In this document: positions 1-9,702 of the stretch, in pieces
Layout of the letters: every line of letters begins with the position of its first letter
Position numbering within the stretch: the first letter of the stretch is position 1
Source of the DNA: Phaeosaccion multiseriatum
Taxonomy: Eukaryota > Ochrophyta, other classes
Length of the DNA: 64,000 nucleotides
NCBI GenBank assembly: GCA_965112735.1
Contig: OZ218951.1
Coordinates: 682,001-746,000, forward strand
Direction: 5' to 3'
The notes under the pieces: generated by a model
The model's input: only the letters and a program-made list of their open reading frames with translations
Database searches by the model: none
Told to the model about the DNA's origin: nothing
Translations under genes and position numbers: made by a program

Positions 1-156
1 TATAAAAAGGTGCACTGTATTTTTTTTTTTTGCACGCCTCCCTCTGGTACTTCTCTCCATGTCCATTGTGTACACTTGAGTGGTATTACCATCCCCTTTA
101 CTCACCCTTCGCCCCCGCCCCCCCCTCCCTTCTCCCCCGCTCCTCCCTCCCTGCAG

Positions 157-2570
157 CCCTGGCCCTGGCCTGCAAGACGCTCGTGTGCAACCCCGCCTGC
201 GCCACCAACTCCCTCGAGGGATGCAACGCCTTCGGCCTCGGAACCACTTGCCAGTTCTCCTACGCCAGCGAGGACTGCGACGTTGAAGAGGACGCCCCCA
301 CCCCGGAGCCCGCGTGCTGTGCCGAGCCCAACGCCGAGCAGGCCGCCTGTAAGTGAAGGAAGGGAAGCATATGGGAGATGCAGAGAGAGTGCCCCTTGCC
401 GGTTGGGATGGTACGCCTTTTGGCGTTGAATGGGTGGGTGGGTGGGGTGCTCAAGTCATCTTGCACACACACATACTCCCCTCTGTTGTCGTGGCTCCAC
501 CCGTGTATGTACTGTGTACTGACACATCTTGTCACCCCGTGCACCCACCCTTCCCCCTCTTGCCTCCTACAGACATGGCCGCCCAGTGCAAGCCCCTCAT
601 CTGCAACCCCGCGTGTCTCACCGGCTCCTACAAAGGGTGTGGCTGGGGCGGACTCGGAGCCAGCTGCCAGCTCGGCGACAGCAACTGCGATGTTGAAGAG
701 GACACCGTCCCCGCCACCGATGCACCCACTCCTCCCCCCACTTCGCCCCCCACGGTGGGTCAAGTGCTTGCAGTTGAAACGCTCTCCTCCGTCGGTTGAC
801 ACGCTCATCTTCTCCACCCCCCCTCCTGTCTTGTCTCCAGGCCGCCCCGACGGCCCCGCCCACCACCCCCTGCTGCGGGGAGGTCTCCGACGAGCAGTTC
901 GCATGTACGTCTGTCTGGTGGACTGGTTTGGTTGGTTGGTTTGGTTGCGATGGGTCTGTTTGTTTCTCTCATCTCTTCTTTCTGCTTTTGGAGACTACGT
1001 TTGTCTCTGTGGTCCTGGGCTTGGCATCAATCACACGCAGTACAGACCACCCCGCCCCTTCCTCATGTACTTCCATCGTTCTCACTTCTCTCGCCTTTCC
1101 CCCCCTTTCTCTCTCCTCTCTACTTCCCGCCCCTGTCACCCTCCTCTTGCCCCCCTTATCTCCTCTCTCTCCACTCTCCTTCTTCTTCCCGCCCCTACCT
1201 CTGCCGCCACTTAGGGCTCGCCTCCCAGTGCAAGACCGTGAGCTGCAACCCCGCGTGTCTCACCGGCTCCCTTAAGGGCTGCGGATGGGGAGGACTGGGA
1301 GAGTCTTGCCAACTCTCTGAGGGCGATTGCTCCGGACCAGGTGGAGAAGACACTGTCGCACCTACAGAGGCGGTCACTGATGCACCCACCGTGAGTCCCG
1401 AAGGCCATTCTCCGGAATCTTGTTGAGGATTTTGTCTGTCGACCGGACTCGTCTTTTTTTTTTTACTTTTAGTGTTGCTCACTTTCCTCTTCTCCTCTTT
1501 TGTCCCCCTCCCCCCCTCTCAGGATCCGGCCACTGTCGCACCTACAGAGGCGGTAACTGATGCTCCCACCGTGAGTCCCAAAGTCCATTCTCCGGAATCT
1601 TGTTGAGGATTTTGTCTGGACTTGTCTTTTTTATTTTACTTTTAGTGTTGCTCACTTTCCTCTTCTCCTCTTTTGTCCCCCTCCCCCCCTCTCAGGATCC
1701 GGCCACTGTCGCACCTACAGAGGCGGTAACTGATGCTCCCACCGTGAGTCCCAAAGTCCATTCTCCGGAATCTTGTTGAGGATTTTGTCTGGACTTGTCT
1801 TTTTTATTTTACTTTTAGTGTTGCTCACTTTCCTCTTCTCCTCTTTTGTCCCCCTCCCCCCCTCTCAGGATCCGGCCACTGTCGCACCTACAGAGGCGGT
1901 AACTGATGCTCCCACCGTGAGTCCCAAAGTCCATTCTCCGGAATCTTGTTGAGGATTTTGTCTGGACTTGTCTTTTTTATTTTACTTTTAGTGTTGCTCA
2001 CTTTCCTCTTCTCCTCTTTTGTCCCCCTCCCCCCCTCTCAGGATCCGGCCACTGTCGCACCTACAGAGGCGGTAACTGATGCTCCCACCGTGAGTCCCAA
2101 AGTCCATTCTCCGGAATCTTGTGGAGGATTTTGTCTGGACTTGTCTTTTTCATTTTACTTTTAGTGTTGCTCACTTTCCTCTTCTCCTCTTTTGTCCCCC
2201 CCCCCCCCTCTCAGGATCCGGCCACTGTCGCACCTACAGAGGCGGTAACTGATGCTCCCACCGTGAGTCCCAAAGTCCATTCTCCGGAATCTTGTTGAGG
2301 ATTTTGTCTGGACTTGTCTTTTTTATTTTACTTTTAGTGTTGCTCACTTTCCTCTTCTCCTCTTTTGTCCCCCTCCCCCCCTCTCAGGAGGCGGCCACCG
2401 CGGCACCTGACTCTTCTTGCTGCGGAGAACTCTCGGCCGAGCAGACCGCCTTTTTGGAGAGAACCTGCAAGACCGTCAGCTGCAACCCCGACTGCCCCAC
2501 CATGTCTATGGACGGCTGCGGCTGGGGGGGGCTCGGAGAGTCTTGCCAGCTCAGCAGCTCCACCTGCTAA
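157..2570 (+). CDS. Cysteine-rich modular protein, 5' end outside window
   Basis: Not a family I recognise. Visible exons: 157-348, 573-754, 841-904, 1215-1390, five of 48 nt (1523-1570, 1696-1743, 1869-1916, 2042-2089, 2215-2262) and 2388-2570, ending in TAA. The repeated module has the pattern CK-x3-CNPxC, then GC and GLGxxCQ, about 45 residues. Modules are separated by Thr/Pro/Ala-rich linkers and a CCGE-type segment ending in SxEQxA. A phase-1 intron follows EQxA in the first modules and is missing in the last one. Even Cys content and Thr/Pro linkers suggest an extracellular or wall protein; that is inference. The first exon begins in phase 1 after a good acceptor, so the start and any signal peptide lie left of the window. 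Confidence 0.7.
1523..2387 (+). repeat. Tandem 173-bp exon-plus-intron minisatellite, five units
   Basis: Five near-identical head-to-tail units start at 1523, 1696, 1869, 2042 and 2215. Each holds one 48-nt phase-0 exon (16 codons, starting DPATVAPTEAV) and one 125-nt intron with its own GTGAGT donor and CTCTCAG acceptor. A diverged precursor sits at about 1351-1522, and the last intron runs into the terminal exon at 2388. Adding or losing a unit changes the protein by exactly 16 residues without shifting frame. Differences between units are a few substitutions and C-tract length, so the expansion is recent. Confidence 0.95.
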
Positions 2571-3246
2571 GCGCCCCAGCCCACGCGGGGGGGGGGGTTG
2601 GGGGCGAGTGAGGAGGATGTGCACACGAATCCAAATCTTTCGCTGTTTGCTCATGTGAACGCTGAGTTCGTTCTTTTCTCGAAATCATTTGGTGTCGAGC
2701 TTCTGGGGTGTTGGCCCTTATATTATGTATGTGAAGGGGGGCTCTTCCCCTTGCCACACACAGCAGAAGGGACGAATTTCACCCACTTGCGGAGTGTTAG
2801 GGTGGGCAGTAGCAGTTACAACAGTGGAGGAGGCGTGTCGTTGAATATCCTTTTCATCCCCTTGCCTCATCTTAGGCACCACCAAATGTTACGTGTGGAG
2901 CCTGGCTAGGTACAGTGAGTGAAGAGAGAGAATGCATTTTGTAATCCGGGACGGAGGAGGGGAAGGGGCCATTCGCCCACCTGCCCCAACACTGTTCTCG
3001 TAGTTTAAAGTCTTAACAGTTTTAATGGAGCATTATTGTTGTGGAAATCGATTGTGTGACCTTTTCTGCTCGTCCAGATGCTTCCATTCATTCCTTCGTT
3101 CCTTCTCCGCCTGCCGTCCTCTCTAGGCCGTTGCTGTGCCTGCCACTCAACTTGTCACAGCAGTCTTCCCCTTGGGTCAATACAGTACTCGATCTCAGCT
3201 GTTTGACATGCATCAAATCGAACCCCTCGATGAAAGATTTCGATAC
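2571..3246. other. Convergent 3' flank between Cys-rich gene and FeADH remnant
   Basis: No gene is seen here. The stretch lies between two convergent gene ends and is part of the duplicated block. Short ORFs in it are unsupported. Confidence 0.5.
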
Positions 3247-4078
3247 TCAGGATGCGTCCGCCAGAATCTGCCCCAGCACTTCCTCGCTCAGCGGAATGGG
3301 ATTGCCCGCCATGCTGCTGCTGCCCGCCGCCAGAGATGCCACCTTGGCCCACTCTGAGGGCTGCAGCCCGTACGCCGAGAGGCTGGGGATGCAGAGGTCC
3401 ACCGCCACTGCGGACAGCCTTGTGAGTTGGTGGACCGGGGGGCGGGGCGGGGTGGGTTGGCGACGACGGCAGCGGCAGAGGGGAGAGTGTGAGGGTAGGG
3501 GGGGGTGGGGGTCGGTTGGGGGGGGGGTGTGCGCACGAGAGGATGAGCATCAAGATGGAGAGTGCGTTGGGTGTTGGAGTGGGGAAAGTGTGTGTGAGAG
3601 TGGAGTGTGTAAGAGCGTGCTTTAACAGTGGGTGGGACTTTGAGTGTGCGAGGGAAAAGAGACTGGATTGGGGAAAGCGAGCAGAGAGGAGCGCAGCGCC
3701 CTGGCTGTTTGGTGACCCAAAGCTCTCTCACAAGTCAGGGAGGGAGGAAGGAAGGAAGGAAGGAAGGAAGGAAGGAAGGAGGGAAGGAAGGAAGGAAGGA
3801 AGGAAGGAAGGAAGGAAGGAAGGAAGGAAGGAAGGAAGGAAGGAAGGAAGGAAGGAAGGAAGGAAGGAAGGAAGGAAGGAAGGAAGGAAGGAAGGAAGGA
3901 AGGAAGGAAGGAAGGAAGGAGGGAAGGAAGGGCACTGTACGGCCTCAAAGGGCCTAAGCTCACACACCCCTCCCACTCACCACGCCACTCCCTCCTCCGG
4001 GCTGGCGGTGGGGCTGCCGGTAATGAGTCGAGCAGTCTCCTCGTGCCTGGCAAGCGCCTCAGCGTACTCCGGCCCCGC
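3247..4078 (-). pseudogene. Headless FeADH remnant (last two exons only)
   Basis: Two exons, 4078-3981 and 3418-3247, are duplicates of the last two exons of the intact gene at 10526-17338. They encode [14 protein letters not shown]… and the C-terminal helices ending at a TGA. Upstream, the copy stops inside the preceding intron at about 4298, so the NAD-binding and metal-binding regions are absent and it cannot be a working dehydrogenase alone. Both splice sites and the reading frame are still intact, consistent with a recent event. The intron between the exons carries a long GGAA expansion. It could be transcribed with the truncated gene upstream on the same strand. Confidence 0.88.
3739..3930. 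repeat. (GGAA)n microsatellite, expanded
   Basis: About 190 bp of almost pure GGAA with a few GGGA interruptions, inside the intron of the FeADH remnant. The same place in the right copy (about 11018-11050) has only about eight units. The difference must post-date the duplication. Confidence 0.97.
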
Positions 4079-4299
4079 CTTTGTGGGGGTGAGGGGAGGG
4101 AGGAGACCGAGAAGCGAGGCATCAGTCGAGAGGTGAACGTCGCATGAAATACGCTCACAAGAGGAGCATACGTAAGTGCATACATATACTCGCAATCCCT
4201 ATCCTTTTTCTCTCTATCGCTCTCTCTCTCTCTACTCGATCTCTCTTTCTCTCTCTCTCCCTCCCTCTAACCAACCTCTCTGTAAGCTTCGCTCTCTAA

Positions 4300-5052
4300 T
4301 GGCGCCTTCCACCACGTCCACGTGAACCACATCCGTTTTGGTTGCCTTCAATGCAGCAAAGCAAGTGGGACAGGGAAGGAGAGTCAGGGGCCCAGGGCCA
4401 GCCACAGCCAGGCTTAGGGTCAGAGTGAGAGCGCACCTGCTGGTCGAAGAGTTTGTTCACCCCCTCTGCATACGTGCCAATACCCTTGAGGCTGACGGAA
4501 GGGTCCACGAAGTCGAAGAGAGGGGAGAAGAGGCTCTGATCGCAGCGGCCCGTGACAAACCACGAGTGCTGCCTCAGGCCCTCCTCCAGCGCCTCGGCCA
4601 TGCTTTCTGCAGGCAGGTTGGTCCTCAGCGGCTCTCCTCTGTTCACGAGGAGCTGCTCGGCCGTCAAGGGCTCCTCGGAAGGTAAGAAGTTGCCCAGAAA
4701 GGCCGTCAACCCATCGGAGTACACCTCCCGCTCTTCGCCTGGGCCCTTGGCCAAAAGCGCCATGGATTATGTGGGTGCTATGGGGCGAGCCATCCCTCGA
4801 GCGGCGCTGGCAGAGGAGGATACACGGCTACGTGCCTGGACTTGCTGCTTTCCTTCGAAAGGCTGGACAACGAAGGCACTTGCCCTGCCTGGTGGGGACA
4901 AGGGGGGATCCAAGGGGAGCAAGTGAGACGGTACGGCCCCGGAGAACAAAAGTTATATGCATAGGAAAACAGGCTGGAGCTCACTCACCTTGAGTGAAAA
5001 TCGGCAAAAGAAGGCTTAGGATAGCTCCCCGGCGCCGTCTTCGGTTCGCCAT
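4300..5052 (-). pseudogene. Truncated plastid-targeted DUF2358/SnoaL-like protein
   Basis: Exons: 5052-4989 (basic N-region plus hydrophobic core, MANRRRRRGAILSLLLPIFT), 4888-4437, and 4345 to about 4300. The second exon opens with an ASAF-type plastid cleavage motif (GRASAFVVQPF). The body (WFVTGRCDQSLFSPLFDFVD, SLKGIGTYAEGVNKLFDQQ) resembles the NTF2/SnoaL-like DUF2358 family of chloroplast proteins of unknown function. Two defects are visible. A TAA lies in frame at 4767-4769, and the gene ends inside an exon at the junction with the duplicated block, losing the C-terminal strands. A weak phase-1 intron (GTAGCC…CCCAG, about 4830-4753) would skip the stop, so the truncation is the firmer evidence of loss of function. 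Confidence 0.6.
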
Positions 5053-5094
5053 CACGAGCACCACGACAAAGAATCCGCAAATCCGATCTGTTCA

Positions 5095-7449
5095 TTGGTA
5101 TCGTGTTGGTGGTACTCAGCGCCGCCATCTGAAATCGAAACGCCTGCGGACCCCCAGAATCATTTCCGTTCCGTCGCCATCCTTGCGGCGGCGGCATGGT
5201 CACTGGCTGGCTCACGCACGGATGGGACGGAGGGAGGCGTGATCACAACCACGAGCGTCGGAAGCAGCTGCGCTTCCATTTACGGGACGCTGAAGTGCTG
5301 GGGACTGTAAGTGCCATGCATGCATGCAATTATCTCTCCCCCCTTTCTTTCTCTCTCTCTCTACTGGCTGATTCTACTTCTCCCGTCTTGTTTGCTCTAT
5401 TCAGCTCTTCCGAAGGGCAGCTCGGCCTGGGGTCTAGCCCAGCGGCGCGGTAGGGGATTCAACAGGGGAACTGGGTGACAACTTGGACACCACCGACGTT
5501 GGGACTGGGCGCACTGCAATAGCGCTTGGCGGCTCTGACTCCAGCATGTGTGCCGTGCGGGATGACGGCACTGTGGTGTGCTGGGGATTTAATAACAAGG
5601 GCCAGCTCGGAGTGGTGAGTCTGACGTAGGTGGCATCCATGATTGCCTTGCGTGGCGAGCATCAAGTATTAAGCAAGTAGTATCTAACGCCTCCGTTCTT
5701 CTCATTCATTGACCAGGGCCACAAAACCGAAGTAGTAGCTGCCTAGGCCTCTCAAGTGGTGAAATGGGTGACGACTTGACTTCAGTGGACCTCGGCACCA
5801 CGGCCACCGACGTGTGCGGCGGTGAGCAAGTGCAAGAGATGGGAAGCCTACTCTAGCCTCTTTGCGCCCCTTCAATACACTTCCCTTGCCCTTCTCTCCA
5901 CCCCATCGTACTCACAGGCGAATACAGCCACTGTGCCCTGTTGAGCACATCAAATGTCAAGTGGTGAGGTTGGAGGCCTAGCTTGCGCTGCTGCTCTTGG
6001 TGAGGTGACCCGCAATGCCTCCTTACCCGTCCCCCTGTTTCTGTCTTTTCTGCCTCCTCCAGCTGGGGAGATAACGCTTACGGGCAGCTTGGACAGGGAA
6101 ACAAAGACACTTGGGAGACAGTTCCGGAGCGATGTCGTCGTTGGTAAGACGTTGCATGAGGGCCAGACCCAGGTGTAGGTGTGGGTGGGGGGGAGGGGGG
6201 GGGGGAGCCTAATCAATCAGATGACCCAACCCTCGCCTCACATCCTCTCTGATTGTGTCTGATGTGTCTCTGCACCCATAACCGAAAGGCCGTCATTGAC
6301 TTGGGGAGTGGAGTCACGGCAACGGTGATCACATGCGGCTTTAATCACAATTGTGTGGTCAGTGAACAGGGAGTTGGAGAGGGCGAGACGGGTGCCACAG
6401 GCACAAGACTGATCAATAACGCCTTCTTCTCTTGCCCTGCTGTGTGCCGTGCTCCTGTACAGATCACGAACACGGCCAGCGTACTCAAACACTCCTTCTA
6501 TGCCACCTTTTGTCCAAAGGGGGCCTCAGCCATCCGTCTGTGTGCTCTCGTCATCCACTGCCTCTCGACAGGGGAAACAACGCATGGGGCCAGCTGGACG
6601 TGGATGACGGGGACCCCATTGGAGACGGCGCGGGGGAGATGGGGGACAGCTTGGGGGAGACCGATTTGGGAGGGAGTTACACCGCCCTTGCAATTGTGGC
6701 AGGCAAATATCACACTTGCGCGGTGAGACGAAGAGCCAACGTCGAGGACGAGCGAGGCGGAGTACTCTCTGCTGCTTACTGATGTCCTCCCATGGCACTC
6801 CTGCCTCTCCCCCTCTGCCTCCGCGCTATCTCGACGCTCCAGATCCGAAATACCAACGACGTGGTGTGCTGGGGAGAAAATGACTACGGTGAGCTGCTGT
6901 AAGGAGCGAATCGTAACGAGTGATGAAGGCTGAGCGGTGGTGCATGCTGCGGTTGCGGTTACCGTTCAGCTGCAAAACGAGTCCTCCTTCCTCTCTCATC
7001 CACCCATCTTGCCATCTTGTGCTTTGCTTGTTCGCTCGTCTCAGACGGCCATTGACCTGGGCACCGGCACAAACGCCACGGCCATCGCGGCGTGCTATTC
7101 TTCCACGTGCGCCATTTTCGACACAGGTGGGTCACAAAGGCATACGTTGCTGGGTCTTGCTGCCCCCTCCCCTCTTCGAATCCTCACACGAGCATACCTT
7201 GTTTCATTTCCTCCTCCCCTCCCGCCCGCCCCGCAGGAGGCGTCAAGTGTTGGGGCAGGAACGATTACGGAGAGCTTGCTTCAGGGAACAATATTGACCT
7301 CGGGAACGGGTCGAGCGAGATGGGCGATAGCTTGAGCGTCCTCGACTTTGGCACGGGGCGGACTGCGGTGTCCATCACCGGCAAGGGCAACCACTTTTGT
7401 GCGGTGCTGGACAATGACGACATTGTCTGTTGGGGACGCAACAACTAGT
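5095..7449 (+). pseudogene. RCC1-repeat (beta-propeller) gene, frameshifted and truncated
   Basis: Repeated blades of the form CWG-x-N-x-x-GQLG … GEMGDSL…DLGTGRTA…C.V are spread over many short exons, for example at 5230-5310, 5406-5617, 5940-6150, 6290-6360, 6570-6722, 7044-7125 and 7237-7449. Many junctions splice well (KCWGL to SSEGQLGLGS; VK to CWGDNAYGQLGQGNKDT). The frame breaks near 5450 (after GLGSSPAA) and near 6110 (between NKDT and GDSSGAMSSL), and phases do not match before the exon near 5717. The last blade reads VCWGRNN then TA before GTAAGT, so an exon should follow, but none appears before the next gene at 7767. RCC1 folds serve many roles, so no function is assigned. Confidence 0.55.
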
Positions 7450-7766
7450 AAGTAGTCCGAAGGGGAGCAGCAGCTAGGCCGTAAGCTATGGTCACTCACC
7501 CACCACCCTTCTCACTTCTTCTTTTTCGCCCGACCTAATATTGCGTAAATGAGCCTGTCCCAGCTCCACCACACATTATACACTATATATATTATACATT
7601 ATACACTCGTGTTCAAGTATGTAGTAATTGCTGATGCAAAGCTTGTGCCCACAAACAGGAGAGGGTGCAACGCCAGAGCCGTTGACCCCCCTCGGGACGT
7701 GCCTAGGAAACCGACATTCTTATTATACCCCAGAATGTGTGATCGGAAACCCTCAGGCAGGACAAT
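7450..7766. other. No gene seen
   Basis: This stretch lies between the broken RCC1 gene and the end of the minus-strand gene. It holds a short AT-rich run (ACACTATATATATTATACATT) near 7580. I see no exon that continues the RCC1 propeller. Confidence 0.4.
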
Positions 7767-8898
7767 CTACTCAAACTGGTTGAGGAAAGAAAGGAAGACG
7801 GCCGCGAGCCGGCGGAGGGGATGAGAATGGCGGCGAGTCTCTGGGGGTGGCGATGGCGTGTCGCGAATCGCTGGGGATGGGGATGGCTGCCGACGGGTAC
7901 GGCGAAGAGCACGGCCTCGAGGCATTGCTGCTGATGGCGCATCGCGCCCGTGGCGCCTCGCACCGGGGTTCTTGTATCGGTGGTACTGGCCCTAGAGGGA
8001 GGGGGAGGCGGAGACGTATGTTAGACACAATAAGTTGCCAGAGACATCTACTCCTCCAGGTCTTACCCGTGCATCCTCCTCCTGCTCCTCCTTGAATGCC
8101 TCGAGCACAGAGTCGTGATCTCTCCCGCAAGTCGTCCCCCCCGCCTCTCCTGGGCATAGGGCTCGGACTAACACCTTTCGGTCATCACTCGTCCCGGAGA
8201 TTCGGCCCTGTCGATCCAGAAGGAACAAAACAAGTCAGCAAGTAGTAGAAAGCTAGTGTGAAAATAATACGGCTACCCATCACTCATACCATCTGGCTGC
8301 TCACCTTCTCGTTTCGGTGGATGGCGATGCTTCTGGACACCTCCCCCCGCCCACCACCAGGTCTGTCTGTGCAGCTGTGGCACAAATGGGCTTTACCCGG
8401 CGCCACATCGAAGCCCGGCGTATTCGACACGCAAACAACGTGAGGGCCGTCCGGGTCTACAAGGCATATACACACGGCCCGTCGGTACCTCTCCGGCTCC
8501 AGTACTTCACCCTTGAAGTGAACAGGTAGGGGGGCGGCCTTGGCACCAGGTTTCCTACGCCTTGCCGCTGTCACGAGAGAGTGAAGCAACGAGGGGGTGG
8601 ATCAGCGAGACCGCCACGTGTGCATCACCAACTTCAAGTCCTCCCCTCGCTGCCTCTCCCCGCCCCCCCCCACTCACTTACAGTTTCTGGCTGACACCTC
8701 CGACTTGATCCTCCTCTGCAGAAGATGTTTAAGTTGACTTTCCGACAAATCCCCTCGCCCGGCATCCGCCCTTTGAGGCACCCTCTCCTCCACCGAACTG
8801 CTGTCGCCCCCGCCCCCCCCCCTCTTTCCTTTTCCCATCTTCCCCCTCGCCTTGACTGCCGGTGCCTTTCTCTTCATCCTCCCCTGCCCCTTCCCCAT
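7767..8898 (-). CDS. Hypothetical basic protein, four exons
   Basis: Exons 8898-8682, 8567-8305, 8207-8067 and 7991-7767 join in matching phases (1, 0, 0) to give 281 residues, ending in TAG. The N-terminus is rich in Lys, Arg and Gly (MGKGQGRMKRKAPAVKARGK). The middle is more globular (RRAVCICLVDPDGPHVVCVS, then two further Cys in HLCHSC). The third exon contains a Glu-rich helix (AFKEEQEEDAR). The C-terminus is Arg/Ser/Pro-rich. No family is recognised. Intact frame and good donors (GTAAGT, GTGAGC, GTAAGA) set it apart from its broken neighbours. The ATG at 8898 is the first after an in-frame TAG. Confidence 0.55.
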
Positions 8899-9241
8899 CG
8901 TTGGGCCGTACTTATCGTCCTTCCTCCTCCCCTGTGATATGATGGACCCCCTGGCCCCCTTCCGAGGAAGAGTCCTTTTGACACTCTATAAGAATCCTTT
9001 CTCACCCTGCCTGGTGGAAAGAGCAGCCTTCCCTTCCCTTCCCCTCGCTGGCTGCTGCTGGTGCCCTCCCCCTTGTTGCTCCCCTTGACTCCCTGCCCCT
9101 GCCTTCTTACCCTGTCCCGCTCTCTTGTATCCTTCGTGTCGAACCAAAAATAACACACTGCTGAAAAATAAAGGCCAAACAAGTTTGAGTTTGACATGAA
9201 GTAGCTAACCCAGGGGGCTCATTGACTTATGCTACAGTTAC

Positions 9242-9702
9242 GCTCCCACTGTGACCGCGGCACCTGACGACGCTTGTTGTGCCGATCCTTCGGCGGAACA
9301 GATCGCATGTGAGACGTGCCTGTTGACTGGGCGGGGGCACATTTCCTTCGATGCTTTTTCCTGCTTGTGTGCTACTTCCTCTTCCTCTTTCTCTCTAGTG
9401 TGTGCTGCTTCCTCTTCCTCTTTCTCTCTACTGTGTGCGACTTCCTGTGCTACTTCCTCTTCCTCTTTCTCTCTACTGTGTGCTACTTCCTCTTCCTCTT
9501 TCTCTCTACTGTGTGTGCTACTTCCTCTTCCTCTTTCTCACCCTTACCCGCCTCCTTCTCTCCCTCTCTCTCCTTTCCAACAGTTTTGGAGAGAACCTGC
9601 AAGACCGTCAGCTGCAACCCCGACTGCCCCACCATGTCTATGGACGGCTGCGGCTGGGGGGGGCTCGGAGAGTCTTGCCAGCTCAGCAGCTCCACCTGCT
9701 AA
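9242..9702 (+). pseudogene. 3' fragment of a Cys-rich gene paralogue
   Basis: One exon at about 9242-9314 (YAPTVTAAPDDACCADPSAEQIA) ends in phase 1. It is followed by an intron made of CTTCCTCTTCCTCTTTCT-type repeats and by the terminal exon 9584-9702, identical to the end of the gene at 157-2570. No further upstream modules are seen before the divergent gene starting at 8898. It is therefore a 5'-truncated copy, or a short gene whose start I cannot find. Unlike the left gene, this copy keeps the intron after EQxA. Confidence 0.65.

Larger units (their letters stand above)
2452..4297. repeat. Segmental duplication, left copy
   Basis: This block matches 9584-11418 almost base for base. The offset is 7132 up to about 3070 and 7279 after that, because the right copy has 147 extra bases. 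It carries the terminal exon of the Cys-rich gene, the flank beyond it, and the last two exons of the ABM-FeADH gene on the minus strand. Apart from two indels (the 147-bp insert and the GGAA tract) only scattered substitutions are seen. The left edge coincides with an intron/exon boundary of the right copy. The right edge (…GCTTCGCTCTCT) joins unrelated sequence at about 4298. Confidence 0.93.

Noticed and set aside
3628-3957. Long ORFs of RKEG or SFLP repeats on both strands
   Set aside because: They are translations of the GGAA microsatellite in an intron; every frame stays open because the tetramer lacks stops.
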